Shown: piece after piece, positions 1-10,048 of the stretch
How positions within the stretch are numbered: position 1 is the stretch's first letter
Layout: every line of letters starts with the position of its first letter
NCBI GenBank assembly: GCA_940337035.1
Contig: CALNHX010000277.1
Location: 1 to 64,000, forward strand
Reading direction: 5' to 3'
Length of the DNA: 64,000 nucleotides
From: Agriotes lineatus
Taxonomy: Eukaryota > Arthropoda > Insecta > Coleoptera > Elateridae
The notes under the pieces: model-generated
Told to the model about the DNA's origin: nothing
The model's database searches: none
Seen by the model: the letters and a program-made list of their open reading frames with translations, nothing else
Position numbers and translations under genes: made by a program

Positions 1-555
1 GAAAGTAACGACTACACAGCGGAAATAAGATCTAGAATTGAAAAAGCACGAAGTAGCTTCAGTAAAATGAAAAGAGTCTTTTGCAGTAAAGATCTGTCCC
101 TGTCACTGAAAATACGACTGGTGAGATGTTATATATTCAGTGTTCTTTTATATGGAGTGGAAGCTTGGACGTTAAACCAGACCGCAATGGATAAACTTGA
201 CTCTTTCGAAATGTGGATTTATAGAAGAATTTTGAAAATATCTTGGATGGACAGAATCACTAACGTCGAAGTATTACGAAGAATGGGAAAAGAGAAAGAA
301 ATATTAAATAGTGTCAAGGAGAGGAAGCTTCAATATCTGGGCCACATAATACGTGGAGAAAGATACAGCATACTACAACTTGTAATACAGGGAAAGATTG
401 CTGGTAGGAGAAGTGTTGGCAGAAGAAGAATATCTTGGCTGCGCAATCTGAGAGAATGGTTTGAATGCAGTTCCAGTCAATTATTCAGAGCAGCTGCATC
501 TAAAATCCGAATAGCCATTATGATAACCAACCTCTGTAACGGAGACGGTACTTAA
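1..555 (+). CDS. C-terminal part of a non-LTR retrotransposon reverse transcriptase (cut by window edge)
   Basis: The frame is open from base 1 to a TAA at 553-555, so the visible 184 codons are the end of a longer protein that starts outside the window. The sequence has the post-catalytic region typical of RTE-like insect LINE polyproteins: a 'LLYGVEAWTL' motif, then 'MWIYRRILKISW', 'KLQYLGHIIRG' and a basic 'GRRSVGRRRISWLRNL' tail. In these families the reverse transcriptase copies element RNA at a nicked target site; this tail lies after the palm and thumb. The stop is followed at once by a short AAG-rich stretch (553-566), the kind of simple-repeat tail these elements end with. No frameshift is seen, so this copy is fairly young. 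The clade (RTE-like) is inferred from motif style. Confidence 0.8.
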   Translation, partial: ESNDYTAEIRSRIEKARSSFSKMKRVFCSKDLSLSLKIRLVRCYIFSVLLYGVEAWTLNQTAMDKLDSFEMWIYRRILKISWMDRITNVEVLRRMGKEKEILNSVKERKLQYLGHIIRGERYSILQLVIQGKIAGRRSVGRRRISWLRNLREWFECSSSQLFRAAASKIRIAIMITNLCNGDGT

Positions 556-584
556 AGAAGAAGAGTGCTTTATAATATAGTACC

Positions 585-1536
585 TTAACCCTTAACTGGT
601 AACGTGAAATTTTGTAGCACAACTGGTAACGTGCAGTCTGTGAGACTGGCACACCTTTAAAGCGAAAAAAATTATACTGTTTTAATTATTTGTTTAAATA
701 TATATATAGAGGTTTGTTAGGCATATATTTGTTAGTAATAATTTTATTTAAAATAACCGAAAACTTAATGTAAAGAAAAAATAATAAAATAATTTTCAAC
801 TTGAACACAAATTGGCAATGTACTTTTTACCAGACCAAGATAACAAAGGAAAACTTTTGATCAAAAATAATTTTATTTATTTTACGATTAATAATAAGCA
901 AAACAATGCATTTGTAAAAAAAACTTAAAGAAATATTGTAATTCACAGGGCCTGCCATGCATACAAGTGGCAAAAAATTCTCACGTAAACCGTCACCTTT
1001 GAGGAGAAAAAAATTAAACTGTTTTAATTATTTTTTAAATATATATATAGAGGTTTGTTAGGCATATATGTTTTAGTAATAATTTTATTTAAAATAACCG
1101 AAAACTTAATGTAAAGAAAAAATAATAAGATAATTTGCAACTTGAACACAAATTGGTAATGTACTTTTTACCAGACCAAGATAACAAAAAAAAGCTTATT
1201 TTATTTATTTTACGATTAATAATAAGTAAAACAATGCATTTGTAAAAAAAAACTTAAAGAAATATTGTAATTCACAGGGCCTGCCATGCCTACCAATGGA
1301 AAAAAATTCTCACGTAAACCGTAACGTGCCGTCACACAGACTGTACTGAACTAAAAATAAAACACATCTCCAGCGTTAGTTACTCAAATTTACCAATAAT
1401 TGTGCGATAGGTGGGGTACCAAGAGGAGAAAGATTAGATCAGATCATTTGCCGAAAAGCGGTACTCTTTTGCTGAAAATTTGAGATTAAAATTTGCTTGC
1501 AGTCTCACAGACGGCACGTTACCAGTTAAGGGTTAA
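585..1536. mobile_element. piggyBac-type non-autonomous element (MITE)
   Basis: A perfect 18-bp terminal inverted repeat, CCCTTAACTGGTAACGTG, at 589-606 and its complement at 1515-1532 is flanked on both sides by TTAA (585-588 and 1533-1536). TTAA target duplication with termini starting CCCT is the hallmark of piggyBac. A second, subterminal inverted pair (about 616-634 and 1496-1514, centred on a CAGTCTGTGAGACTG-like motif) lies just inside. No transposase ORF is present; the interior is A+T-rich and mostly a direct duplication. Transposition would need a transposase from elsewhere. Confidence 0.85.
665..1322. repeat. Direct duplication inside the piggyBac MITE
   Basis: Two copies of a ~320-bp unit (665-993 and 1006-1322) run head to tail. 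Both begin with an A-run followed by an ACTGTTTTAATTAT-like block and end at CTCACGTAAACCGT. They differ by scattered substitutions and a small deletion around 1195, so the duplication is not brand new. Confidence 0.8.
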
Positions 1537-1906
1537 CTATAATGGTACATACATACTACCTATACATATCGGTCAAAATAAAAGTAATAGTATCTACACA
1601 TAGAGGGTTTGAAAAGTGTACAGAATCTACTAGATGCATGTAGTGCACCCGATTAATAAATTTGTGACATCGTGACACACGAATCTGACTAGCAAACACG
1701 CAATTTAGCACATTCTAGGTTATAGAAATACCGCAGTTACTTACGTTATGAGATTATTTACTCAAATTAGAGTACCGATACATCATCTGACTAACGATTG
1801 CAAATGCCGAATATCAAAAACTGTATTAAAATACCGATTATAAGAAGTAGATAAACTCACCATAAACTCCAGCATCAAACAAAGTTGCAATATTAAATGA
1901 CAGCAG
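1537..1906. other. A+T-rich spacer, no feature seen
   Basis: No convincing ORF, RNA gene or repeat boundary was seen here. Confidence 0.5.
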
Positions 1907-2326
1907 CAGGGTTGCCAGACGTTGCAAAAGTTTTTCACCACTTTTCTTGGCAGCTACAAGTGCTGGTGAAGACTATGATACCATTGAAACCAAAGTTTGT
2001 TGAAGTGGGTAATTTTTCATCTGCTTCACATGTTTCTTGCTTTTCGTGTGTTTTAACAATTCTGCTTTTCCACACACTTAATCCTGAGCACAAAATTTAC
2101 AAAGTGTGTAACCCCCTTTTTAGTTGGATGTAACCACAACTTAAATTGATCTTGTTGTTCCCACGCACACTGATATTTATGCATAAATTTTCCTTTTTCA
2201 TTTTTCTCTTTTTACTTTCTCGCATAGAGAAAGTATTGTAATCGTCAAAAAAATCGACTTCGAGATTTTGACGAATCTTGACGTTTTAGACCTCCTAGAG
2301 TCCGAAAAATCCATTTTTCGAATTAT

Positions 2327-2371
2327 GTCTGTGTGTGTGTATGTGTGTGCGTGTGTGTGTGTGTGTGTGTG
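2327..2371. repeat. (TG)n microsatellite
   Basis: An imperfect TG tract lies at the position where the related repeats carry TGTCTG-rich blocks, so it may have grown from that conserved block. Confidence 0.8.
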
Positions 2372-2465
2372 AACACGATAACTTAAAAACGAAATAAGCT
2401 AGACCCTTGAAATTATGTACATAGTCATTATTCAAAATTTGTAGATTCCAGACCAATTTTGAGTG

Positions 2466-2830
2466 AAATCGGTTAACCGGAAGTGGCACTTTACCTAAAC
2501 AGGTAGCGGTACCTTTTCAAGTAAAGTACCAGTTTGCTTCGAGATATTTGAACAAAATTTTGTACATACATTTCTTATGTAGAAAAACTACCAGATATTA
2601 CATTTCAGCATGATCGGTTAACCGAAAGTGGCACTTTACCTAAACAGGTAGCGGTACCTATTCAAGTAAAGTACCAGTTTGCTTCAAGGTATTTGCACGA
2701 AATTTTGCACATATATTTATTATTGAGAAAAACTCCCAAATATAAAATTTCAGTATGATAGGTTAACCTAAAGCGGCACTTTACCTAAACAGGTAGTGGT
2801 TACCTGAAAATGTAATTTTATCGCTGTATG
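2466..2830. repeat. 145-bp tandem repeat, about 2.5-3 copies
   Basis: The motif GGCACTTTACCTAAACAGGT recurs at 2485, 2630 and 2775, an exact 145-bp period, each time preceded by a CGGTTAACC-like block. The array lies wholly inside the hairpin repeat. Confidence 0.85.
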
Positions 2831-3552
2831 TATATACGTTGCAATAAACTTTTCAAATTTGCTAGAAAACAATTAATTGGTAAAATCTTCTGTGAAAACA
2901 CCAATAGTTATCAGTACCAAGGCGAATGCGAGAAAGTCTAGGGGAGCACACTCCCGATTTTTGTGTTTTATTATGTTCATATTCCGAATCTGATTTAGAT
3001 CCTGAATCATGCATTTTTACATAGAATTTAAGAGTATCTACACAGAGTAGAGAAATTCACTCACATCACAAAAACGCGAAGCGACCGGTTATGAATTTTA
3101 GAAGTGCGTTCAGTAAGCAGTGAGTAAGTAGTCTATTTAATTTTAATAATGAGGATATGCTAAATGCAAATACGACAGCTAGTGTTATATAAACTACAAT
3201 TTGGTAGGGTATTCCCTGAATTGGTGCACATCGGCAGTAAATAATCTCTCACCATTCCATTTAATTATTCAAACCATGCCCAAAGAATAAACAAACCTTG
3301 AATAAATTGCTTCCAGTAGGTATAAACATTCTTTCATATTATATTTCAGCAACTATTTTCAAATAATGCTGCGATCGCATATTTGCAACATTGACCTTAC
3401 TGTGTCGGAATACGAAAATTAAATAATGCTGGTATTATCAATTTTCACCACTTTTCCCTATATTTTACTGTAAAATCACCAGTTCACCACTGGGTCAACA
3501 TTTATCTATTTTCAACACAATTGGTGAAATTTCACCACTAATGGCAACCCTG

Positions 3553-3994
3553 GAAAGCAGCCGTTAATAACTACACCGTGCCGACCAGTGTCGCCAACTA
3601 TAGATACTTTCAATCATATATTTAATACTAACTATATTGCTAGTAGGGCCTGGAAACGTCCGAAAACATTACGTCTCACTTAGGGTATAACGCGTCTCGT
3701 GCGCATGCGTGATAATTCGAACTCGCCTCATATATGTCCCGCCTTTAGCAGCGAATTTTAAATTTGACCGTGAGGTGAGGTTCACTCAAGGTTTGAGGTT
3801 CACTGCCCCGCACCTCAGACGACGCGCTTGCGCACAGCTAACCATATACATTAAAGAGATGTTAAAGAGTTGGTTGTTTGTCTCACTTCCTTCGTGAGTT
3901 TCCCACTCATAGCCGCTAGCAATATAGTAAGTATTACATATATGCTTTCAATGCACTAAATAGAACGTAAAAATCCACCAGAAATGCACCAAAA
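3553..3994. other. TIR-element end plus a G+C-richer patch
   Basis: 3557-3585 matches the terminal repeat of the element at 35263-37606 (motif ACACCGTGCCGACCA). A possible small inverted pair (ACTATATTGCTAG near 3633 and its complement near 3916) brackets a patch richer in CpG. No gene is supported. Confidence 0.4.
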
Positions 3995-4497
3995 CAGTGG
4001 CGTAGTCCGAATTTGAGGAGTTCAAAAGCAATATCGAACAATTACATTTTTGTTGTATAAAGATGCCTGTTGAATTATAACTTTTAATATTTTAATATTC
4101 AGTATAAAAGTAATAAATATATAATAAACATTAACTTAGTATAACTTAATCACATTTTAAAAAATCAAAAACTGCACATTGCTGACTCCCAATTGGATAG
4201 TTAACATATTTTTAATCACAAGATAAAGTAAATCTTTCTCATCTTAACCAACAAAATAGGAACTCCCAAAAACTATTATTTATTTTAATTTATTCAAGAT
4301 AGATATTCAATGTGTCATTGTGCCAGAGCGCACCATTTTTCATATTTAAACTATAGTCAAAAATAAATAAATTAGACTTTTGCTCTAGACCTGCTTAGTT
4401 TAATTTGTTCATTTCTATTTCAATACTGGTACGATTTGGTTTTCTAGTGTGCTTCCTACCCAATACAATGGAAATTATAATGAATTTATGGCATTTA

Positions 4498-4773
4498 CAG
4501 AGTGGTTAAAAACGAGCTACATCTAGTTGGCTGTGAATTTCCCATAATGCAATCTAAAATTTTACTTGATATTGGCAAGACTGTATGTCTACGTCAAATT
4601 CGAGGTTACCAGGTTAGGTTTTGCGTCAGTTTTGACACAAAATGACAGAAAACATAACCTGATAACCTCTAATTTGACATAGACGTAAAGTCTTGCCAAT
4701 TTCAAGTAAAATTCTAGATTGCATTATGGGAAATTCACAGCCAAGTAGATGTAGCTCTTTTTTAACCACTCTG
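4498..4773. mobile_element. Snap-back MITE with TA target duplication (copy 1)
   Basis: The 276-bp element is close to a full palindrome. Termini are CAGAGTGGTTAAAAA and its complement, flanked by TA (4496-4497 and 4774-4775). The arms share blocks such as CCCATAATGCAATCTA and GTCTTGCCAAT. TA duplication plus CAG-type ends suggests Tc1/mariner mobilisation. Confidence 0.8.
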
Positions 4774-4916
4774 TACTTATTAGCACAAACAATTTGATAA
4801 TTGTTCATTCCAGTGTCATTTAAATATAGGCTAGTGGTATATGTTATTATTTAGAAAAATCACGTCAAACATGACTTGCTACTTGCTATGAATATGCAAC
4901 GAAACGGGTGTCTTAA

Positions 4917-5177
4917 AATGAATTACATCTAGTATGCTTTGAATTTCCCATAATGCAATCTAAAATTTTACTGGACATTGGCAAGACTGTAAGTCTATGT
5001 CAAATTCGATGTTAGCAGGTTATGTTTTAATTCAATTTGTGTCAATTCTGAAGCAAAACCTAACCTGCTAACCTCGAATTTGACATAGACGTACAGTCTT
5101 GCCAATGTCCAGTAAAATTTTAGATTGCATTATGGGAAATTCAAAACATACTAGATGTAATTCATTTTAAGACACCC
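4917..5177. mobile_element. Snap-back MITE, diverged subfamily (copy 2)
   Basis: This is another long palindrome sharing inner arm blocks with copies 1 and 3 (CCCATAATGCAATCTA, GTCTTGCCAAT) but with different ends, GGGTGTCTTAAAATG and its complement. The 3' end is directly abutted by the 188-bp GGGCC MITE inserted at 5179. Confidence 0.7.
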
Positions 5178-5178
5178 G

Positions 5179-5366
5179 GGGCCGGTTGCAGAAAGCAATG
5201 TTAAGTCTGGTGTTAGCTAACATCGCGTCAAAGTGAACAAAATCGCATCAAATTTTGTTTACTAATGTATTAGTTACCATAAGCATTTGAGATTTGATTC
5301 GTTTTTGTCCACTTTGACGTCGCGTTAGCTAACACCAAACTTAACATTGCTTTCTGCAACCGGCCC
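5179..5366. mobile_element. 188-bp GGGCCGGTTGC MITE (copy 1)
   Basis: Termini GGGCCGGTTGCAGAAAGC and complement lie at the ends of a nearly palindromic 188-bp element. The flanking triplet CCG is duplicated (5176-5178, 5367-5369). A second copy of identical length and opposite orientation sits at 6532. A 3-bp duplication with GGGCC ends is reminiscent of PIF/Harbinger, but the usual TWA target is not used, so the superfamily is unproven. Confidence 0.8.
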
Positions 5367-5416
5367 CCGGTATTAAAAACAGTTTGAATTAGAAAGTTGT
5401 AGGCTTGATATTTATA

Positions 5417-5697
5417 CAGAGTGGTTAAAAAAGAGCTATATCTAGTTGGCTGTGAATTTCCCATAATGCAATCTAAAATTTTACTTGACATTGGCAAGAC
5501 TGTACGTCTATGTCAAATTAGAGGTTAGCAGGTTATGTTTTGTGTTATTTTGTGTCAAAACTGACACAAAATAGGTTAGGACCTGGTAACCTCGAATTTG
5601 ACGTAGACATACAGTCTTGCCAATATCAAGTAAAATTTTAGATTGCATTATGGGAAATTCACAGCCAACTAGATGTAGCTCTTTTTTAACCACCCTG
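5417..5697. mobile_element. Snap-back MITE with TA target duplication (copy 3)
   Basis: It has the same family and ends as the copy at 4498, with TA at 5415-5416 and 5698-5699. Arms are highly similar to each other. Three related fold-backs thus lie within 1.2 kb. Confidence 0.8.
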
Positions 5698-5920
5698 TAT
5701 ATTAAGGCTACGAAACTGACATCGTAATACGGAAAAATTGCACCAGAAAACATCAAAACGCATATTTTTGCACCTATACTTTTAAAAAATTTCCGGAGGA
5801 GGACCCCCGGGCCCCCTTTTCCTGGGGGATATTTCATACCCCCCAGACCCCCCGGAAGTCTAGCGTTTCCCCACTGGCAAATTTGCCACTACACCACTGA
5901 CTCCATCTATACCATCGACA

Positions 5921-6198
5921 TATAGAAATGGACCGCTAATGGACGACTGCGCAACTCTTTGTGTTAGAAAGAGAAAGAGAACTATCTTTTCTTTTCCTGC
6001 CGGCCTCCTATTGGCCGACAGAAAATGTTCCTTTTCCTGCCGGCCTTCTATTGGCCGACAGAAAATGACGTCACAGCGACAGGGCGGTCGCGCCGTATGC
6101 TACTGAGCGCCAACACGGACAGAGCGTTCTCAAGTCATATGCGTTCTCTTTCTATTCCGTTTGGCTCGCGCAGCTCTGACTAGCGGTCCATTTCTATA
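5921..6198. mobile_element. TIR element (278 bp) with internal duplication
   Basis: The 18-bp termini TATAGAAATGGACCGCTA (5921-5938) and perfect complement (6181-6198) bound a G+C-richer interior. Inside, a ~37-bp unit containing GCCGGCC and ATTGGCCGACAGAAAATG is tandemly duplicated (about 5992-6067), and a GAGAAAGAGAAC/GTTCTCTTTCT inverted pair suggests further folding. No coding capacity. Confidence 0.65.
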
Positions 6199-6531
6199 TA
6201 TGACGATGATCTATACATATAAAGTAGGTCTTTCACACTAGAGTAGACCAAGAAAGTGAGTTAAAGTCAACTAAATTAATATGGCGACGTCATGAAATTG
6301 TTTACCGTATCGATGTAGTTATTAGGTAGTTATCACGGGCTTTTTAATACAGTGGTTGATATTGGGCATTCGCGAAAGTTAAAACGTAATATATTTATTA
6401 TTTACCTATTGATAATGAGATGATCGAAGTGTGTGAGTAGAAATATTCAGACTTTGGGATATGTTTGTATTATAATGTAAAATACTTCTCATTTACCAGC
6501 GGTGTGTCTGGTATGGTATGTATCATATACA

Positions 6532-6719
6532 GGGCCGGTTGCAGAAAGCAATGTTAAGTCTGGTGTTAGCTAACGCGACGTCAAAGTGAACATAAACGAA
6601 TCAAATCTCAAATGCTTATGGTAACTAATACATTAGTAAACAAAATTTGATGCGATTTTGTTCACTTTGACGCGACGTTAGCTAACATCAGACTTAACAT
6701 TGCTTTCTGCAACCGGCCC
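6532..6719. mobile_element. 188-bp GGGCCGGTTGC MITE (copy 2)
   Basis: It has the same length and ends as 5179-5366, inverted relative to it. The triplet ACA is duplicated at 6529-6531 and 6720-6722. The paralogous segment near 37911-37925 has an uninterrupted CATATACAGTG, which is the empty site and fixes both the boundaries and the 3-bp duplication. Confidence 0.9.
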
Positions 6720-7393
6720 ACAGTGTGTCTGACTGTCTGATGGGATACGCAACATAGAGAAACGTTAGTGGTAAACGTTAGTAGCAGTGATTTGTCATAT
6801 CTGGCTCTGCACGTATAAAATATTCATGTAACAGTTAATATCTATTATTTATCGATTCCTCAATTTTGGCTGTCTTCTAATTCATAAATCGTTTTCCCAT
6901 TTAATATAGCTTTATAAGAAAACTTAACAAACTGCTCAATGTTGCTTTCGGCATCGTCAGATGGGCTGTATAACAGGACTAACAATATTTATAAATATGT
7001 AATAATATTTCAGTAAGTAATTGCCCAAGAATTGTAATATGCAATTTCTCTTATTTCAGAACCTCGACAAAACTTCAAGTGCATCGTTTGATGTAATAAC
7101 AACAAGATGTCTTTTCTGATTCAGTAGATTTGCACCACAGGCTTCAGGTATAAATTTAAACAATTCTCACTTAAAATTGGAAAAGACTGTTAGCATTCAT
7201 AAACAACTAAACACACTCAAAAATAATCCGCGAGGGAAACTAGAATACTAATTTTTGTATTAAGTGCGCGAAATGAGTGTTTTTTTTATGGCACGTGAGA
7301 ATATCAATTTTCGCTGAGACCGTTAGGTCTAGGCAGAAAAGTAATTCAAACGCGCAATAAAAACACGAATTTTGCCATGAAATACAAACAACG

Positions 7394-7671
7394 TTTTTTC
7401 TACAGCCATCAAAAAAAAGAATAAAAGAATAATTATTGATTTTGTTTATGTAAATTCTAGAAATAAAATATGAACATTAATTTGCTAACATAATATGTAG
7501 TCACCTAATGTGTTGTAACTAAGAAAATGGTGTAATTATTGTTTGTTTAACCGTTTTTTCACTGCTAGCTGTGAAGAAATATTATTTTTTCACGTGTTTA
7601 AAAAAGTTAAACTTCGCCTATCTATAGCGATGCATAAAAGTCACGTTTTTGTTTGACGGCTGTAGAAAAAA
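7394..7671. mobile_element. TTTTTTCTACAGCC MITE (copy 1)
   Basis: The ends TTTTTTCTACAGCC and GGCTGTAGAAAAAA form an inverted pair around ~250 bp of A+T-rich DNA. The collinear position in the second segment (about 38440) lacks it, while a diverged copy lies at 39993-40198. Confidence 0.65.
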
Positions 7672-7759
7672 GTTATTTACCTATCAAACAAAAGTCCTGT
7701 GATTTTTCAATATAGTCTCCCCTCAAATCAACACTCTTTCGCCGTTTGTCCAGTCAAGA

Positions 7760-8430
7760 ATTTATACTAGTATATAAAAAATAATTTATTTTAGTCTCAA
7801 AATAGTCCTCAACAGCGTAAAACGGCATGCTCTGAGATTTTTATTTAGATTTCTAAACAGATACATTTCTGATGGCCCCAGATCCGGACTGTAAGGTGGA
7901 TGTTTTAACTCAATAAAGCAATATTCCTTGAGAATAGGGTTGATTTTCACAGTTTTATGGGCAGTTGCATTGCATTGTCATGAAGAAGCAGCACTTTGTC
8001 CTATTGTGATGTTTCTTTTGACATGCACGCATCATTTTGAGAGTATTACTGTAAGTCGCTGTATTAATTGTAGAGCCTTCAGCCATTTATTCAATCAAAA
8101 TAATTTCTCGCCTGCCTAGAAAATGGTTGCCATGGGTTTTCCAGCTAAAGATTGGGCTTTCTTTGTGGCAGAAGACTATGAACCCATTGCATGGTCTCAG
8201 TCTTGGGGTCCCCATGATGTACACAAGTCTTATGCCCAGTTACTAACCGTATTAGAAAGTTTGGATCAGCTGTTCTAAATACTCCAAATTGTTTTAACAA
8301 ATTTGCTGTCTACGCAACTTTTGTTCGGGAGACAACAATCTGGAAATCCATCTTGCTGAAACTTTACCCATGTCCTATTATAGCAATTGTGGAGATTTTT
8401 AAGCGACGATTCTTAACAACCAAAGGCTTC
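7760..8430 (-). pseudogene. Decayed mariner transposase (copy 1)
   Basis: Read on the minus strand through several frameshifts and stops, the region shows mariner signatures in the right order: 'KVSARWISRLLSPEQK' near 8360, 'DPKTETMQW' near 8200, 'MATIF', 'STINTATYSNTLKMMRA' near 8050, the catalytic 'LLLHDNA' near 7985, and 'HPPYSPDLGPSEMYL' near 7880. Mariner transposases cut and paste DNA at TA sites using a DD34D triad; this copy cannot make protein. The order of the blocks makes the assignment firm although no single ORF survives. Confidence 0.8.
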
Positions 8431-8616
8431 CACACTTCAATATTATTTATTCCACTTCTAGGATCATTTTCAATGGATTCTCATTCCTAATGAAACGGTT
8501 TTGACCAAAATTTAATTGTCAACTACTATGGTGCATCGTCTCCTTACACAGCAATTATTTGCCTAATTGTTTTCTGATTGTTGCATTTTTGTGAGACACT
8601 TTATTACACTTCTATG

Positions 8617-9098
8617 TAGTGTTGTGCCTTTGACCGGTCAACAACTTTTTGGTCAATTGACCGGTCAATTGACCGGTCAATTGACCAGCCAATTGACCGC
8701 TCATTTGACCATTTTAATTTTTTTAATTAACCTCTTTTTAATCAATTGTATTGATAGTTCTGTAAGTAAAGCACAACTGAAACTGAAGACTCCAATGCTG
8801 AATTTACAATTTGCACAAAGCGGTACTTCCCCAAGAAACATTGGTCGCTGTATGAATCCGCTCCCTAAATATGTAAATCCCCTGCATGTTTGCAATTTCA
8901 GTAAATGTTTGATTAGTTACAGGCTTACAGCCAATAATAAAGACCTTCTACAAAAAAAACCGTTGATTGATAGTGTAATTTAATATAAGCAATTTTAAGG
9001 CTAAAAGAGCATTTGACAGTGAATTTGACCACACAGTTTTTGACCGTGGTCAAATTGACCGGTCAATTGACCGGTCAATTGACCAAGGCACAACACTA
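8617..9098. mobile_element. hAT MITE with GGTCAATTGACC palindrome arrays
   Basis: Termini TAGTGTTGTGCCTT and near-perfect complement are flanked by a perfect 8-bp duplication CTTCTATG (8609-8616 and 9099-9106). The paralogous segment near 39331-39350 has the empty site. Just inside each end lies a short array of the 12-bp palindrome GGTCAATTGACC. An ORF crossing the region is chance. Confidence 0.9.
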
Positions 9099-9431
9099 CT
9101 TCTATGCATGAATTTCACTAGACTCATTTTCAATTAGATACAAGACTCCAGAAAATAATTAGTAACGAATAAAACTACATCAAATTTGGCATGTAATTAT
9201 GAGAGACTTGGTGTTATTTGACATTAAAAGCTGAAGTACATCAATTGTTTCTGTCGTTGCTAGGTAGATAATTTTTCTAGTTTTTCTTGTAGCAGAAATC
9301 AACAGCAACTTTTATGTTAATATTGTCTTTTCTAAAGTCGATTAAATCATTTAATTGTAATTTTTAAAATAACTGATTAATTAGGTACTTAGATAATAAT
9401 TAATTTACCTTTTCAACTATTGGCAAATTAT

Positions 9432-10048
9432 TGTATTAGATTCACCCCAAAAATTCGAAATTGAGTTTTCAACAGATCTTCACGTTTTAGAGTCCCCTGA
9501 ACCCAAAAAACATGTTTTTGTTCATTGGTCTGTCTGTGTGTCCGGCCGTCTGTCTGTCTGTGAACAGCAGATCTCAAAACACAAAAAGAGGTATCACGTT
9601 GAAACTTCATATATAAGTTTTGTGTACTATGTAGTTGAGACAGCAAGCTTTTGAAGAAAATTGCAAGTAGGTGTTCACTCTTGTGATTTTTCAGTTTTTT
9701 TCGATTTTTTCAAAAACGGCTCTTAACGATTTTTTTCAAACTTTACATTTTTATTAAATTTTAATGTGTATTGATGTGAGATAGGTGATTTTCCAGTTGA
9801 ATACTTCTAAAGTGGGTTTCTTTTGTTTTTTTTCTATTTTTTTATTAACTCCTATTTTAAATAGAACACCCGGTATATTACTACATTTTTGAATTCAGCT
9901 TAAAATTTTAGAGAAAATTTGTCTCTTCAACTAACGCTCTATTTTGTACCGTTTTTGTAGAATTTGTAATTTTTGAAAATTTTTGACAAATGCTTAAAAA
10001 TTAAAAATATAATTTTTGTTTAATTATAAGATCACTGTAAAAGGAAGT
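9432..10048 (+). repeat. Hairpin repeat, subfamily B, copy 1 (5' end missing)
   Basis: It aligns with 44522-45149 and, inverted, with 62824-63440: CCCCAAAAATTCGAAATTGA start, a GTTTTAGAGTCCCCTGAACC block, a TGTCTGTCTGTG tract, 'AGAACACCCGGTATAT' in the middle and the 3' ACTGTAAAAGGAAGT terminus. The 5' hairpin is lost, where it abuts the duplicated segment. Confidence 0.8.

Larger units (their letters stand above)
2214..2937 (+). repeat. Hairpin-ended TIR repeat, subfamily A
   Basis: The 5' end is a perfect 8-bp stem hairpin, ACTTTCTC-GCATA-GAGAAAGT (2214-2234). The first 12 bases recur inverted at the 3' end (ATGCGAGAAAGT, 2926-2937). Inside, a run of short blocks (a GACGTTTTAGA-like block, a TGTGTGTG tract, then a GAACACGATAACT-like block) lines up in order with the repeats at 9432, 44522 and 62824, so this is a diverged relative of that family. 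No long ORF is present. The type of element is not known to me. Confidence 0.6.
1907..3552. mobile_element. hAT-like non-autonomous element with nested repeat
   Basis: The element starts CAGGGTTGCCA at 1907 and ends TGGCAACCCTG at 3552, an 11-bp perfect inverted pair. The flanking 8-mers are GACAGCAG (1899-1906) and GAAAGCAG (3553-3560), matching at 7 of 8 positions as expected for an ageing hAT target duplication. Joining the flanks gives a sequence like the end of the TIR element seen at 35263, which supports insertion into such an element. Both sub-ends carry a 'TTTTCACCACTTTT' motif. There is no transposase; the centre holds a separate repeat (2214-2937). Confidence 0.65.
6213..9430. repeat. 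Large duplicated segment, copy 1 (contains dead mariner)
   Basis: Sequence from about AGTAGGTCTTTCACA onward aligns collinearly with 37613-39880. Copy 1 carries insertions absent from copy 2 (188-bp MITE at 6532, ~280-bp MITE at 7394, 482-bp hAT MITE at 8617) and is cut at its right end by the hairpin repeat at 9432. Copy 2 carries its own insertion at 39479. The duplicated unit is therefore older than those elements. Confidence 0.8.

Noticed and set aside
3995..5899. A 1.9-kb hAT element bounded by CAGTGGCGTAGT and its near-complement
   Set aside because: The ends pair imperfectly and the flanking 8-mers (CACCAAAA and ACTCCATC) do not match, so the pairing may be chance between two common end types.
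8567..8983. A 138-codon frame across the hAT MITE
   Set aside because: Its start lies outside the element and its repeats are translated GGTCAATTGACC palindromes; there is no recognisable protein.
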